From: Acidomyces sp. 'richmondensis'
Taxonomy: Eukaryota; Ascomycota; Dothideomycetes; Mycosphaerellales; Teratosphaeriaceae
Direction: 5' to 3'
NCBI GenBank assembly: GCA_003545705.1
Contig: QVLQ01000008.1
Span: 248,001 to 312,000, forward strand
Length of the DNA stretch: 64,000 bases
Below the pieces are notes generated by a model, which had not been told where the DNA came from, ran no database searches, and worked only from the letters and a program-made list of their open reading frames with translations. Below are positions 54,456 through 64,000 of the stretch, one piece after another (within the stretch, counting starts at the first letter, position 1; each line of letters starts with the position of its first letter). The position numbers were made by a program, and so were the translations under genes.

Positions 54456-56976
54456 CTACTCACTCGTGCCCGGCGAACGGGCGGCGGCGGTATCCTTCAT
54501 GCCCAAACCACCTGAAAACCACCCTGCCTTCACCACTGCAGTTTCTGGAGGGCGTTTCATCCGCCCAAAACCCAGGTCCAGGTCGAGAATGATCTTGAGC
54601 GCATTCCGACTACGGAGATACGGCAAAGGAGCTTTCGCCTCCTGGAGACCTGTGGCCGGTTCCAACGAGCCGCGCGGCACGCCTAATTCCTTCTCCACCC
54701 CTTTCGCTTCCCCCGGCATTGGCAGCAAATTCTGTAAGACCTCATACATGGCGAGCGTGAAACCGAACTGGGGCGAGGAGCGCAAAATACGCGCAGGCCC
54801 GCCTTTGAAGAAAGCCCGAAATCCTTCTTCGCGCCACACCTTCTGCGCGGCATCGCGCACGCCTGAGTACGACGTGTCGCCTTTGCGCGCTTCGACTTGT
54901 AGACGCGTCTTGATGACGTCGCAGGGGGTGGTGAGGTAGGCGGCAGGCATGCCAGCAATGGCCCCGGCCGTGAGGAGCTGCAGGATACCGAGCTTCTTGT
55001 GCGCGCTCTCGCCGAAGAAGTCCTTCTTGAGGTGGCTGTACGCCGGGAAGTAGATGGCGGAGAAGGGCACGTCGCGCAGGAGACACGCCGTCGCGCCTTT
55101 GTAGAGGCCCACCAGACCCAGGTGCCGCACGATCCACAACGCGGAGCGCTTGGTGAATTCCTCACCGTCCCTGGCGGCGGCTTTGGCCGCTTCGCCTTGC
55201 ACCTGCAAGCGGATTTTCACGATTTCGAGAGGGTTAGTGAAGACGACTTGACATGCCCCGGCCGAGCCACCGGCCAGGATTTCTGCCGCTAGCGGGATTT
55301 CCCCGGTCTTGACATCTGTGAATTTTCCTCTCACGAGATCGTTGACCGTCAGCTTGATGGCCTTCTCCGGCGCCACACCCACCAGCTGGGGCAGCACACC
55401 CGAGTAGAGGCCGCGGGCACCTTCGTTGCGGATCACTTTGCTGAAGCAGTCAATGCTGTTCTTGTATAGCACTTGACCAACTCTGGCACTGCGCTGATTC
55501 TGCATACGAGTTTTGACCAGATCAATGGGATAGACCATGAACGCGCCGAACGCCCCCGCGATCGAGCCCAAGGCGAAATGATGCACCGATACCAGGACGT
55601 CGTGGAAGAAATTCTCCGACTTGGCGACGGCCTTCTGCGCGACATCGGCCACGCCGGTTGTTTCTGTAATGCTGGGACCGGCGTGCCAGCTGGCGTCCAA
55701 GACACGCGCGAAGTCGTCCAAACCCAAGCGGCCAGCCGGCTGGTCCAGCGAGGCGAAATGGAAGAGAATGTCGGCCTCCATGGGTGTGAACAGGGCGAAG
55801 CGGGTGATGCGCGCGGCCTCGTCCAAGAAGTCCTGGCGGGTGATCTTACTGTCGCTGGCCTTCCGGACCGCGTTCCGGATGATCAACTCGACCAGGTCCA
55901 TATCGCGAATCACATTTTGGAAGGCGCGCACGTTGGCGTAGCTGATTTTCGAGCCCGGCGAGATGTTGCAGAGTGTGGGGAGGTTGGCGAGCAGGTGATC
56001 GGAGAGCTTGTGCGCGGCCGTTTCTTGTATGATCTTCTGGAAATCCTCGGGCTCGATATAGCCATCGTCATTCTTGTCGAAATGCAGGAAGGCCTGCCGT
56101 ATCCGCTCCCCTTGTAAGCCGCGCAGCATCTGCGCGAACTGCGGATATGTCATGGAGTGTCTGTGCTTTTTGCCGCCGAGGTACAGCGTGGCCCAGTCGC
56201 TGTCCCAGTTGAAGGGAATGAAGTCGCCGGTTCGGTTTCTCGCGTAGCTCTCCTTGAAGCTGTTGAAATCGACTTGGCCGGTCATGGGATCCTTCACCAT
56301 CCCACACCATCAGCGAAGTTGCCCGCCCAGCGCTGGAGAGGGGGAACCACTCACCGCGAACAGTTTGAATGCGATTTCATACTCGGCGTCCGGCTTGGCC
56401 AGTAGGTTCATGAAAACCTGCCAGTCTTGTATGCTGATGCGATTCGCCCGGCTCCTATCCGCCACATCGAAGAGGATGCCATAGCGCTCCCTCGAGATCT
56501 TGTGCTTTGCGAGGAGTCAGCCTGCGCGTTTGGCCGTGGTCGTATAGGGGAAGGAGGACGAGAGGGACGAGGACAACGAAGGAAGGAGGAAGGAGCAATG
56601 AAGGGAGGAGGAGAAAAGGGAGGAGAAGCGGAGGATGGGGAGGATGGGGAGGAGGGGAGGAGGGGAGGAGGGGCGGAGGAGCGGAGGAGGCGAAGACGAA
56701 GACAAAAACAAAGAGGAAGGAAGGCCACTCACATAGTCCTCACCCAACGGCGCTCTTTCCCCTGGCGGTCAGTCACCATGGCCTCAACCACCCACGCGTC
56801 ACGCTCGTTCCCACTTACATGGCATCGACAAAGCCCTCCTCATCCATGTAATACACGCCCGTCTCCTCATCCTTCTTGGCGTGTTTGAAGAACTCGCTCC
56901 TCGTCTGCGCCGTGAGCTCCACGCCTTCCTCCGTGCCCACCAGCTTCTCTTTGACCGCCTCGACCGCCGACGCCAT
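54456..56976 (-). CDS. AGC1: Mitochondrial aspartate/glutamate carrier, EF-hand regulated
   Basis: Minus-strand exons 56819-56976, 56733-56754, 56355-56504 and 54456-56291 give 721 aa. It exchanges matrix aspartate for cytosolic glutamate and a proton in the malate-aspartate shuttle, in the inner mitochondrial membrane. Residues 1-330 are the regulatory domain, with an EF-hand loop DKNDDGYIEPED at 182 and AGC-type DVADRSRANRISIQDWQVFM. Three carrier repeats follow with signatures PIDLVKTRM (365), PLEIVKIRL (464) and PCDVIKTRL (566). The C-terminal amphipathic tail is long and Ser/Pro-rich. The 22-nt second exon (codes APLGEDY) is required to join VDAI to HKISRERYGILF in frame. The intron after it (228 nt) holds a purine tract. 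Unlike yeast Agc1, this one has the long animal-like N-terminus. Confidence 0.93.
56557..56695. repeat. GGA-rich tract with G-quadruplex potential inside a carrier intron
   Basis: Repeated GGA/GGGGA units. Five GGGG runs at 56637-56673 fit the G-quadruplex pattern on the plus strand. It lies in the 228-nt intron of the carrier gene, so in the pre-mRNA it reads as a C/U tract. Confidence 0.8.
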
Positions 56977-57300
56977 CACGCACGCACATGCACCTGGACG
57001 ATGAAGAGGTGGAGGCCGGTGAGTATGCGAGTCAAACCGTGCTTTCGATGGGGAGGGAGAGTGGGGAAACCGTTCAATGGTCTGCTCACGACCTGAAAAG
57101 TTCGACCGTCAGGGGAGCCTTTTTTTCCGCGGCGCCCGCTTACCGGGGAATCATTTGTCGGGCTTTGCCGGCTAAAACAAACAAGGCTCGTGCCGGGCCG
57201 AGGTCCCGGAAATATCTGGAAATAGATTCCGGACTCCGAGCGGTGAAAATGGAATGCGATCGGGGCTTTTCAAGTTGCCTTTCCCATGCTTGTAATCTTC

Positions 57301-57499
57301 GATTGTGTTAAAACTTGGGCGGCTTTTCAGAGTTCAATGGAAGCTTGAACACTAGCAATGTGTGGAGTGTGTTAAAGGAACCAACGAGAATGGATTGATT
57401 GATTGTGCTAAAAGTTGGCGACCGTTTAGAGTACGATGGAAGCGTGAACACCAGTAACATGTGGAGTGTGTCATAGGAACCACCGATGATGGATTGAAC
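57301..57499. repeat. Two tandem 100-bp diverged direct repeats
   Basis: Copy 1 starts at 57301 and copy 2 at 57401. They align with no offset change through ..tggaagc.tgaacac.ag.aa.. and ..tgtggagtgtgt.. to tggattga. About one base in six differs. Downstream (57500-57545) attgattg/atggattg units continue, so the array may have been longer or grew from these units. Confidence 0.75.
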
Positions 57500-57753
57500 G
57501 AGGGATTGATTGGTGGATTGATTGATGGATGGATTGATTGATTTTTGGAAGAGAGAGAGCTAACTAGACAGGATGGAACAAGTTGTCTCGCCAAGGCACC
57601 GAATGCATGCCTCAGGAATCTTCTCACTGACTGGAAGAACTGCCAACTCTCAACAGAATGAACGAGAAGCATCGGGCTGCTAGATCTTGGAAATGTTCAG
57701 CGCTTTGTCGTCGTGCGTAGGTGGGTGGGGTTTTGAAGGGGAGGGGAGGGGAG

Positions 57754-57850
57754 ATGTGTGTGTGTGTATGTGTGTGTGTGTGTGTATGTGTGTGTGTGTG
57801 CGTGCGTGCGTGTGTGCGTGCGTGTGCGTATGTGTGTATGTATGGGTGTG
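57754..57850. repeat. TG microsatellite, interrupted
   Basis: About 97 bases of tg repeats with cgtg and tatg interruptions. Confidence 0.9.
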
Positions 57851-58780
57851 TGCCAGCCGCGAGCGCTGCTCCTCGGCGCCCTCCATGCCGAAGGGTCGGA
57901 TGTGGCCGTGAGCGTGGTCGTTCGGCATTGGATACGGTGCGGCTCTCGACGCGTTCAAAGCATGCATGACCCATGAGGTGTATGGCACGGAAGGCCCAGC
58001 ATGACGGAGAACGCACGTCTATGAGCAGCGTCGCACGACTGGGACCTGCGGCCGGGCGGCCACGGCATCAGTCTCCCAGGCCACGGACGACCACGAGGCA
58101 CGCGAGAACGGTGTGTCGTCCACATCAGTGCGCGAAATGCGATCCACCGCACCGCAACACACACGCACATACACCACCCACCCGACACCCACCCCGACAC
58201 CCACCCACGCCCACGCCCACGCCCACACACATGTGGCACGACCCGCGCAGCGACACCCGGGACCGCCGTCTGCGGTGATCTGTCCGGGCGGAGAAGCAAG
58301 GCCGCATGGGAAGCGATGATGCCTGACTAAGCCGCGAGGGGCGTCTGTCCCCGAGTCACGGCCTCACGCAGCCCTTCCGACGCCCGGTGGGCGATGAGGT
58401 TGAGATAAGCTACGAACATGCCATGCGACGGATCTGCGAGCTAGATGTTGCGTCCAGGCAAGGGCGCCTCAAATGCGTTTATGCTGGATGTTCGCGATCT
58501 GGTTTTGCCTGCGCGGCATCGGTCCCGTGTGGCCGATATGGGTATGATTGGGCACCCGGCATATTGGCGACCATCCTGCGACGAGTTTTGCGAATGTTTG
58601 GTGTGTCTCCGGGTGATGTCGATGAAGTGAGAAATGCGAAGTGTTTCCTGCTCGCATTCCTGGCGCGATGCGAATCTGGCTTAGCCCGATATCAAAGCGC
58701 GCCCCGTCTCCTCCGGCGCTCTCTTTGGTACCGCTTCCTATCACACGCGGGCGGTCCACACCGACGCACACGCAGACACA

Positions 58781-58781
<1 letters not shown>

Positions 58782-58832
<51 letters not shown>
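58782..58832. repeat. CA microsatellite
   Basis: About 25 uninterrupted ca units flanked by cagaca and, downstream, a long CT/CA-rich stretch to about 58980. Confidence 0.9.
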
Positions 58833-58836
<4 letters not shown>

Positions 58837-59310
58837 GACAATCACAGATACACTGGCGCTCACATTCACACCCACACTCTCTCTCCCTCACAACAAACTT
58901 ACTCCCCCGTTCTCATTTGTCCTCACTCTCACACATTCGCGTTCACATTCCCTCTCACACTCACACTCTCACATATCCCATCCCGTCTCGTCCGCATCCC
59001 ATCCTCTTCGTCCGGTCCGGTCCGCCGCCTAGTTTGCCACCGAAGCGCGTTTCCGCGGTTCACCGCAAACCCTCGAGGTCCTCGCCTCGTTGGTGTGCCC
59101 GATTCATGTGTGTTTGCTCGCTCGGCGCGACTCCGGGCCGTCGTCATTCACCGCAGCCGCCAACGCTTCGAAGGGCTCGCTCTCGCGACGGGACGGCGCA
59201 CTCAACCACCCCCACCCTTCCCCCGCCCCGAAGCAGTAGTGACACGGCGCGGTACATGCGGTCACAGACAGTTCGCACACGGAGAAGCCTCGCGCCGTAA
59301 ATGAGAGAGG

Positions 59311-62300
59311 ATGGGGGGACGGTACAAGCGTAAGCTCGCAGAATTTGGTGCGTGACTCCGTTACCCTTTCCCGCCGTGGGTGGGCGAGCACCCACGGCGC
59401 GCGTGCGCTGATGCTGACCTCTGCCCTGCCCCCCCTTCCTCTAGACCCCACCAAGTCGGATAGTGACGACCTCGACTTCGACGTCAGCCAGGACGAGAGC
59501 CGAGCGCGGCCGCAGAAACGCTCCAAGTCGTCGAAGGGTGGCTCACGCAAATCGGTGAAGCGCCGGCGAGAAAGATACGGCGACAGCGAGGATGATATAG
59601 ACGTCGACAGCGCCGGTAGTAGCGAAGAAGAGGAGTCCTTCGCCGAGTCAACGGAGCCGGAGGAAGTGGAACGCAACCCCAAAACCGGGCGCAGGGTGCG
59701 GTCGGCGGCGAAGAGGCCGGTAACGTACGAAGAACCAAGCGAAGAGGATATAGAGGTGGAAGAGGACAGTGATATCCAGCCGAAGCCGGCGGCGAGAGGA
59801 GCAAGAAAGGCATCATCAGCAACGCCGGCGCAAGAGTCGCTCATCATCAAACTGAAAATGCCGGCGAAGGTGATGGAGGACAGGCGCGCCTTGCGATCGC
59901 GTACCGGAAGCAAAAGCGTGGCAAAACGCGAACCCACCCCCCTGAGTGCGGCCGGAACGCGAAGGAGCAGCCGCATCTCGCACGATGAAGCCGCACCGCT
60001 GGTCGCCCTGACCGACTCGGGCAAACACGAAACCATCACTCGACCGGGCACCCAGACCCCGGAGCCACAACGGCCGCCCAGCAGGCGTGCTACCAAAGGC
60101 GGTAAAGGCTTGAAGAAGCCGCCTGTGAGTGCGATCATGGAAGAGTCACAAGAAGGTTCGGGACCGACCACGCAGGCGGATGAGATGCTCTCGCATCCAA
60201 ATCAAGCGGCGGCCGGTCAACAAGAGCAGCATCACGGTCTTCACACGTCGCCCGGCACTGAAGCGAGCGCAGGCGTTTACGAGGATGCCATGCAAACGGA
60301 GGAGGCTGAGGTGGAACAGATTGTGCAAGAGTCGATGGATGAAAATGACGAGGACGACGGTCCGGTGTCTCGGGGTGGCCGATCTCTTCGACCGCGCCGC
60401 AAAGCTTCAACCCCGCCCACATCACAACCGCCTCCGCGCGGCGGCACCCGTCGATCCCTGCGTACGAAACGGTCTGGAGCCGAGCCAAGTAGCGATTTCG
60501 AGCCCGAGGCCGAAGGCGACGCCGACGCTGAGGATGATATGTCCGAATCCGATGGCCTTACCAAACCCTCGCGCGGCCGCAGTAGCAATGATGACAGTCA
60601 AGGGGGACGACGGTCAGGCCGTCTGAAGCGCAAAGGCACGTCGTTACGCAGTCGATCAAGGCGCAATAAGTCCGAAGACGAGGTCGACGATGAGCTCGAT
60701 CCGGATGAGATCGCGGACGAAGCGGCGGATCTTGAAGAAGACAACCGTCGAAACAAACGCCCGCGGAGACGCCCTGCGTCGCGCTCCGAGATTGCCTTCG
60801 AACCGAATCTTCGTCACCGTGGACCGCGGCCAGACTACCGCATTCTCCGCCCCGAGCTCCTGCTTCCCCTCGATGATGATGACGACGCGGCGGCTCCGGC
60901 TGCTGCTGTTGGTGCTGCTGCGGCAACACCACAACGCAACAGACGTGGCGGAGGTGGCGGCGCTTATCGCAGTTTGTTCTCCACGTATGGCCCATTTGGT
61001 GGCGCTGGAGGTCCTCCCCCAGTGTTTGGTGGCCCGGCTGGCCCTGGCGCCACTGGAGGCGTCGACTCGGACAGCAGCGACGATGAAGCTGGCGGCAGAG
61101 GCGGGCAGCAGGGAATTGGTGGCGCCGTGGGCATGACACCTACTTCCGCATTTCCAAAGCCATATGTACCGCCGCCGCTCAACTCCGATCCTTTGCAGGG
61201 ACCTGGAGGAGGCCCGCCGGGTTTGGGCAAGGTCAAGGATAAGAAGGCGCTCGCCGATGCCGACCCTCTCGGCATCGATCCCAACGTGAGCTTCGAAGGG
61301 GTCGGCGGCTTGGATGAACACATTGACCGCCTGAAAGAGATGGTCGCGTTGCCTTTGCTATATCCCGAGATCTTCCAACGCTTCAAGGTGACCCCGCCCC
61401 GAGGCGTCTTGTTCCATGGCCCTCCCGGGACTGGTAAGACGCTTTTGGCTCGTGCGCTGGCTTCTAGTGTGAGTTCGCACGGGAAGAAGGTTACCTTCTA
61501 CATGAGAAAGGGCGCCGATGCCCTGAGCAAGTGGGTCGGAGAAGCCGAGAAGCAGTTGCGCTTGTTGTTCGAAGAAGCTCGGAAGAATCAGCCGAGCATC
61601 ATCTTCTTCGATGAGATCGATGGTTTGGCACCTGTCCGCTCAAGCAAACAAGAACAAATTCATGCTTCCATTGTCGCCACATTACTGGCACTCATGGATG
61701 GCATGGACGGGAGGGGTCAGGTCATTGTGATCGGCGCCACCAATCGACCAGACTCGGTCGACCCGGCGTTGCGCAGACCGGGCAGGTTCGATCGTGAATT
61801 TTACTTCCCTCTTCCGGACGTCAAGGCCAGAAGAGCCATCATCGACATTCATACCAAAGGCTGGGACCCCCCTCTCCAACCCGCCTTCAAGGACCAGCTG
61901 GCGGAGATCACGAAAGGCTACGGGGGTGCGGATTTGCGCGCCTTATGCACTGAAGCGGCGCTCAATGCCGTGCAAGGCACGTATCCTCAGATATACTCGA
62001 GCGATCAGAAGCTCGTCATCGATCCCAACAACATCAAGGTGCTCGCAAAAGACTTCATGATCTCAATTAACAAGATCGTCCCGTCGTCGGAGCGGTCGGC
62101 AATGTCTGGCGCCGCGCCGTTGAAAAGGGATATTGAGCCGCTGCTGCGGAAGTATCTCCACGAGGTCAGCAGCCGCATTGACGAGGCGATCCCGCGCAAA
62201 CGCAAAGTCACCGCGCTCGAAGAGGCAATGTACGACAACCGAGATGAAGATGACGGGTTCGAGCGGGAGACCATGCAGCGACATTTTGAATCTTCTCGCA

Positions 62301-64000
62301 TTTTCCGGCCGCGCTTGCTTATCTGGGGTTTGCCCGGCATGGGCCAGCAGTATCTGGGATCGGCACTTTTGAGTAAATTCGAGGGCTTGCACGTGCAGAG
62401 CTTCGACATGGCCACTCTCCTGAAGGATTCCACGAGGGTAAGTGTCGAAGACGAAAGTGACGCATTCTTTCGATCAGATCAGCTAACCACTTTCCAGTCT
62501 CCCGAAGCTGCCATCGTTCAACTCTTCGAGGAGGTTAAACGCCACAAGCCCAGCGTTATCTATCTGCCCGACGTCGACTTATGGTACGACACGCTAAGTG
62601 ATTCTGCCGTCAGGACCTTCACAGGTCTGCTGAGGAGTCTCCCCCCAACAGACCCCATCTTGCTCCTCGGCATCATGGGGCGTGAGCCCAACCGTGACGA
62701 CGAGACTGATAAAAAGATGTTGTCTGATCTTTTTGGATACTCGCAAAAGAATCAGTATCCGTTGAAGCGGCCGGATAAACAGGCCCGGAAGGAGTACTTT
62801 GCGCAAATCATCGACTATATCCGCAAGAAGCCCACCGATTTTCCGGATGCAGGGGCACGGAAGAGGCGCAAACTGGATGTGCTTCCCGTCGCTGAGGTGC
62901 CAGAAGTTCCGCGCGGTCCGACCAAGGCAGAATTGAAAGCACAGAAGAAGAAAGATCGACAGACGCTGAACATGCTCAAGCTGCACATCCAGAGCGTGAT
63001 GGATCAGATCAAGTTGAAGTATAGAAAGTTCAGAACGCCTATCATAGATGATGCTGCGATCAGCTACCTATATGATGAACAAAACCCCGAGTTGGTCACC
63101 ACCGATCTCACCGAAGAACAGAGGCAGCAGCAACGGCTGTTCCGGCCCTACGAGTTGGATAAGGATGAGAAAGGTGTGGCAGGCCTGCGTGAAGTCGCGA
63201 GCGGCAAATTTTATTACAACCTGGAGATCGTCACGATCGAGAAGCGCCTGTCGAATGGCTACTACAAGCGACCGAAGGACTTTCTAGGGGATATCAAGCG
63301 TCTGGCCAAAGACGCTCGGACCTCTGGTGATCAAGATCGAACGCTGAAGGCGAATGAAATGCTCGCCAACGTCGAAGTGGACATGGCTACGCTTGAACAG
63401 CAACAACCCTTGCTCGTCGCGGAATGCGAGGCGGTCTACGAACGCGAGCAAGAGCGCGAACGAGAGCGCCAGATGAAATTCCGCGAAGCGCAGCGCCAGG
63501 GTGAACCCGTCCCGAAAGTCTTCCCCAACGTCCCGCCACTGAATGCGTCCAAGACTACGACTGAATCCACCGGCCCGGTGGTCTTGGGGCAAGAAGTTCC
63601 GGGCAAGCCCTCCCTGTTCCCCGTGACGCCGAGTCGATATCCCACAGGGTCAATGTTCAATCCGTGGAGCACGACAAATGGTGGGAGTCATCCTTCGAAT
63701 TACACGAACGGGGACACCGGGCCGTCTCGACCACCCATTCCGCCGGAGGATTCAGAGATGATGCTCGACAGCCAGGCCGACGAGCGTGGTTGGCAAGGTA
63801 GTCCCAGCCATACGCAAGGTCAGCGGTCGCAGAAAAGCGTTCACACCCAGATTGCGCATGGCTCGCAGGTGGAGCAATATCACAACAGCGCGTCGACGAC
63901 GACTTCCGGGCAAAAGACTAGCGACAAGAGCACGGGGACGACGAGGAGCAGCGGCCCTCTTTCGTCCGTTCAATCCAACGGAGTCGTGCGCCCCGCCACC
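59311..64000 (+). CDS. Bromodomain AAA ATPase, Yta7/ATAD2/Abo1-like (3' end outside window)
   Basis: Exons 59311-59347, 59445-62437 and 62498 to the window edge; 1511 aa seen, no stop reached. Family members are hexameric nuclear histone chaperones that move H3-H4 and shape chromatin. The first 620 residues are acidic, basic and Ser-rich disorder. AAA1 is intact: Walker A GPPGTGKT at 671-678, Walker B IIFFDEID, then GATNRPD and RRPGRFDREF. AAA2 is degenerate (GLPGMGQQ at about 973, VIYLPDVDLWYD for Walker B), as in Yta7 and ATAD2. A bromodomain-like region follows at about 1165-1290 (HIQSVMDQIKLKYRKF). The start ATG at 59311 gives MGGRYKRKLAEF, joined by a 97-nt intron to DPTKSDSDD. The 60-nt second intron is in frame and open. 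Confidence 0.93.

Larger units (their letters stand above)
56977..59310. other. Repeat-rich spacer between divergent genes
   Basis: About 2.3 kb between the carrier start and the AAA ATPase start. It contains a 100-bp tandem duplication, TTGATTGA-type repeats, a TG tract, CCCACG repeats at about 58185-58225 and a CA tract. ORFs here are built from repeat codons and are unlikely to be real genes. It must hold both promoters. Confidence 0.55.

Noticed and set aside
54127..54939. 270-codon plus ORF with a long Glu run
   Set aside because: The Glu run comes from the GAA/GAG repeat, and the remainder is antisense to the carrier gene.
55473..56117. 214-codon plus ORF
   Set aside because: Antisense shadow of the carrier exon; no independent features.
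57352..57672. 106-codon minus ORF over TTGATTGA repeats
   Set aside because: The product is repeated SIHPSINPP-like units from simple repeats.
58387..59304. 305-codon plus-strand ORF
   Set aside because: It is made of CA/CT repeat codons (long Thr-His runs) with no domain; it lies in the repeat-rich spacer.
59104..60171. 355-codon minus-strand ORF
   Set aside because: It is the antisense shadow of the Ser/Asp/Glu-rich N-terminal region of the AAA ATPase, which has the better gene evidence.
1..64000. CRISPR array, phage, plasmid or defence island
   Set aside because: No spaced palindromic repeats, phage genes or prokaryotic operons; the sequence is a eukaryotic nuclear segment.

Overview
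This window is a nuclear segment of a filamentous ascomycete (Pezizomycotina). The evidence is compact genes with short introns, mostly 50-70 nt, with GT...AG borders and CTRAY-like branch points; an isolated 5S rRNA gene between protein genes; a decayed LINE with RIP-like C-to-T damage; and fungal families throughout (Cwc22, Sam37, a Yta7-type AAA ATPase, a DAL5-type permease). The class is uncertain: Dothideomycetes is a guess from general style, not from a diagnostic gene. I reconstructed exon borders by reading frame, splice signals and family continuity, so multi-exon genes are models.

Layout. 1-24 kb is moderately AT-rich with long gene-poor gaps. It holds an interrupted minus-strand ORF (318-668), a secreted multicopper oxidase (2449-4476), a HOL1/DHA1-like MFS transporter (5490-7248), a Naa38/LSMD1-like Sm protein (minus, 9279-9599), a DUF2264 protein (9886-11887), a mitochondrial succinate-semialdehyde dehydrogenase (13061-14759), a decayed membrane-protein gene (about 15354-16016), the splicing factor Cwc22 (minus, 16832-19645) divergent from a YwbE-domain/zinc-finger protein (19902-20492), an Rdx/selenoprotein-W-like protein (minus, 21132-21650) and a 5S rRNA gene (minus, 22624-22742). 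At about 24.3 kb the sequence becomes GC-rich with C-runs, leading to one giant exon for a disordered protein with a C-terminal methyltransferase-like fold (26696-31567).

32-46 kb carries an S58 (DmpA-type) peptidase, a DAL5-like permease, a PHO13-type HAD phosphatase, a LINE remnant (about 38665-39990), a second MFS protein (minus) and a DUF4743/Nudix protein. 46-64 kb is gene-dense and GC-rich: Sam37/metaxin (minus) divergent from mitochondrial IleRS (plus), acetoacetyl-CoA synthetase (minus), the Ca2+-regulated mitochondrial aspartate/glutamate carrier (minus), a repeat-rich spacer, and a bromodomain AAA ATPase (plus) that runs off the right edge.

How the genes relate. I see no biosynthetic or defence cluster. 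Most genes are housekeeping, and several act in mitochondria (SSADH, Sam37, IleRS, aspartate/glutamate carrier) without being an obvious co-regulated unit. Three divergent pairs share short upstream regions (Cwc22/YwbE-Znf, Sam37/IleRS, carrier/AAA ATPase). The least ordinary items are three microexons of 15-22 nt, two 3n introns without stops that interrupt conserved ORFs, the YwbE plus zinc-finger fusion, the giant methyltransferase-like protein and the decayed genes in AT-rich gaps. I did not find a convincing new multi-gene system.
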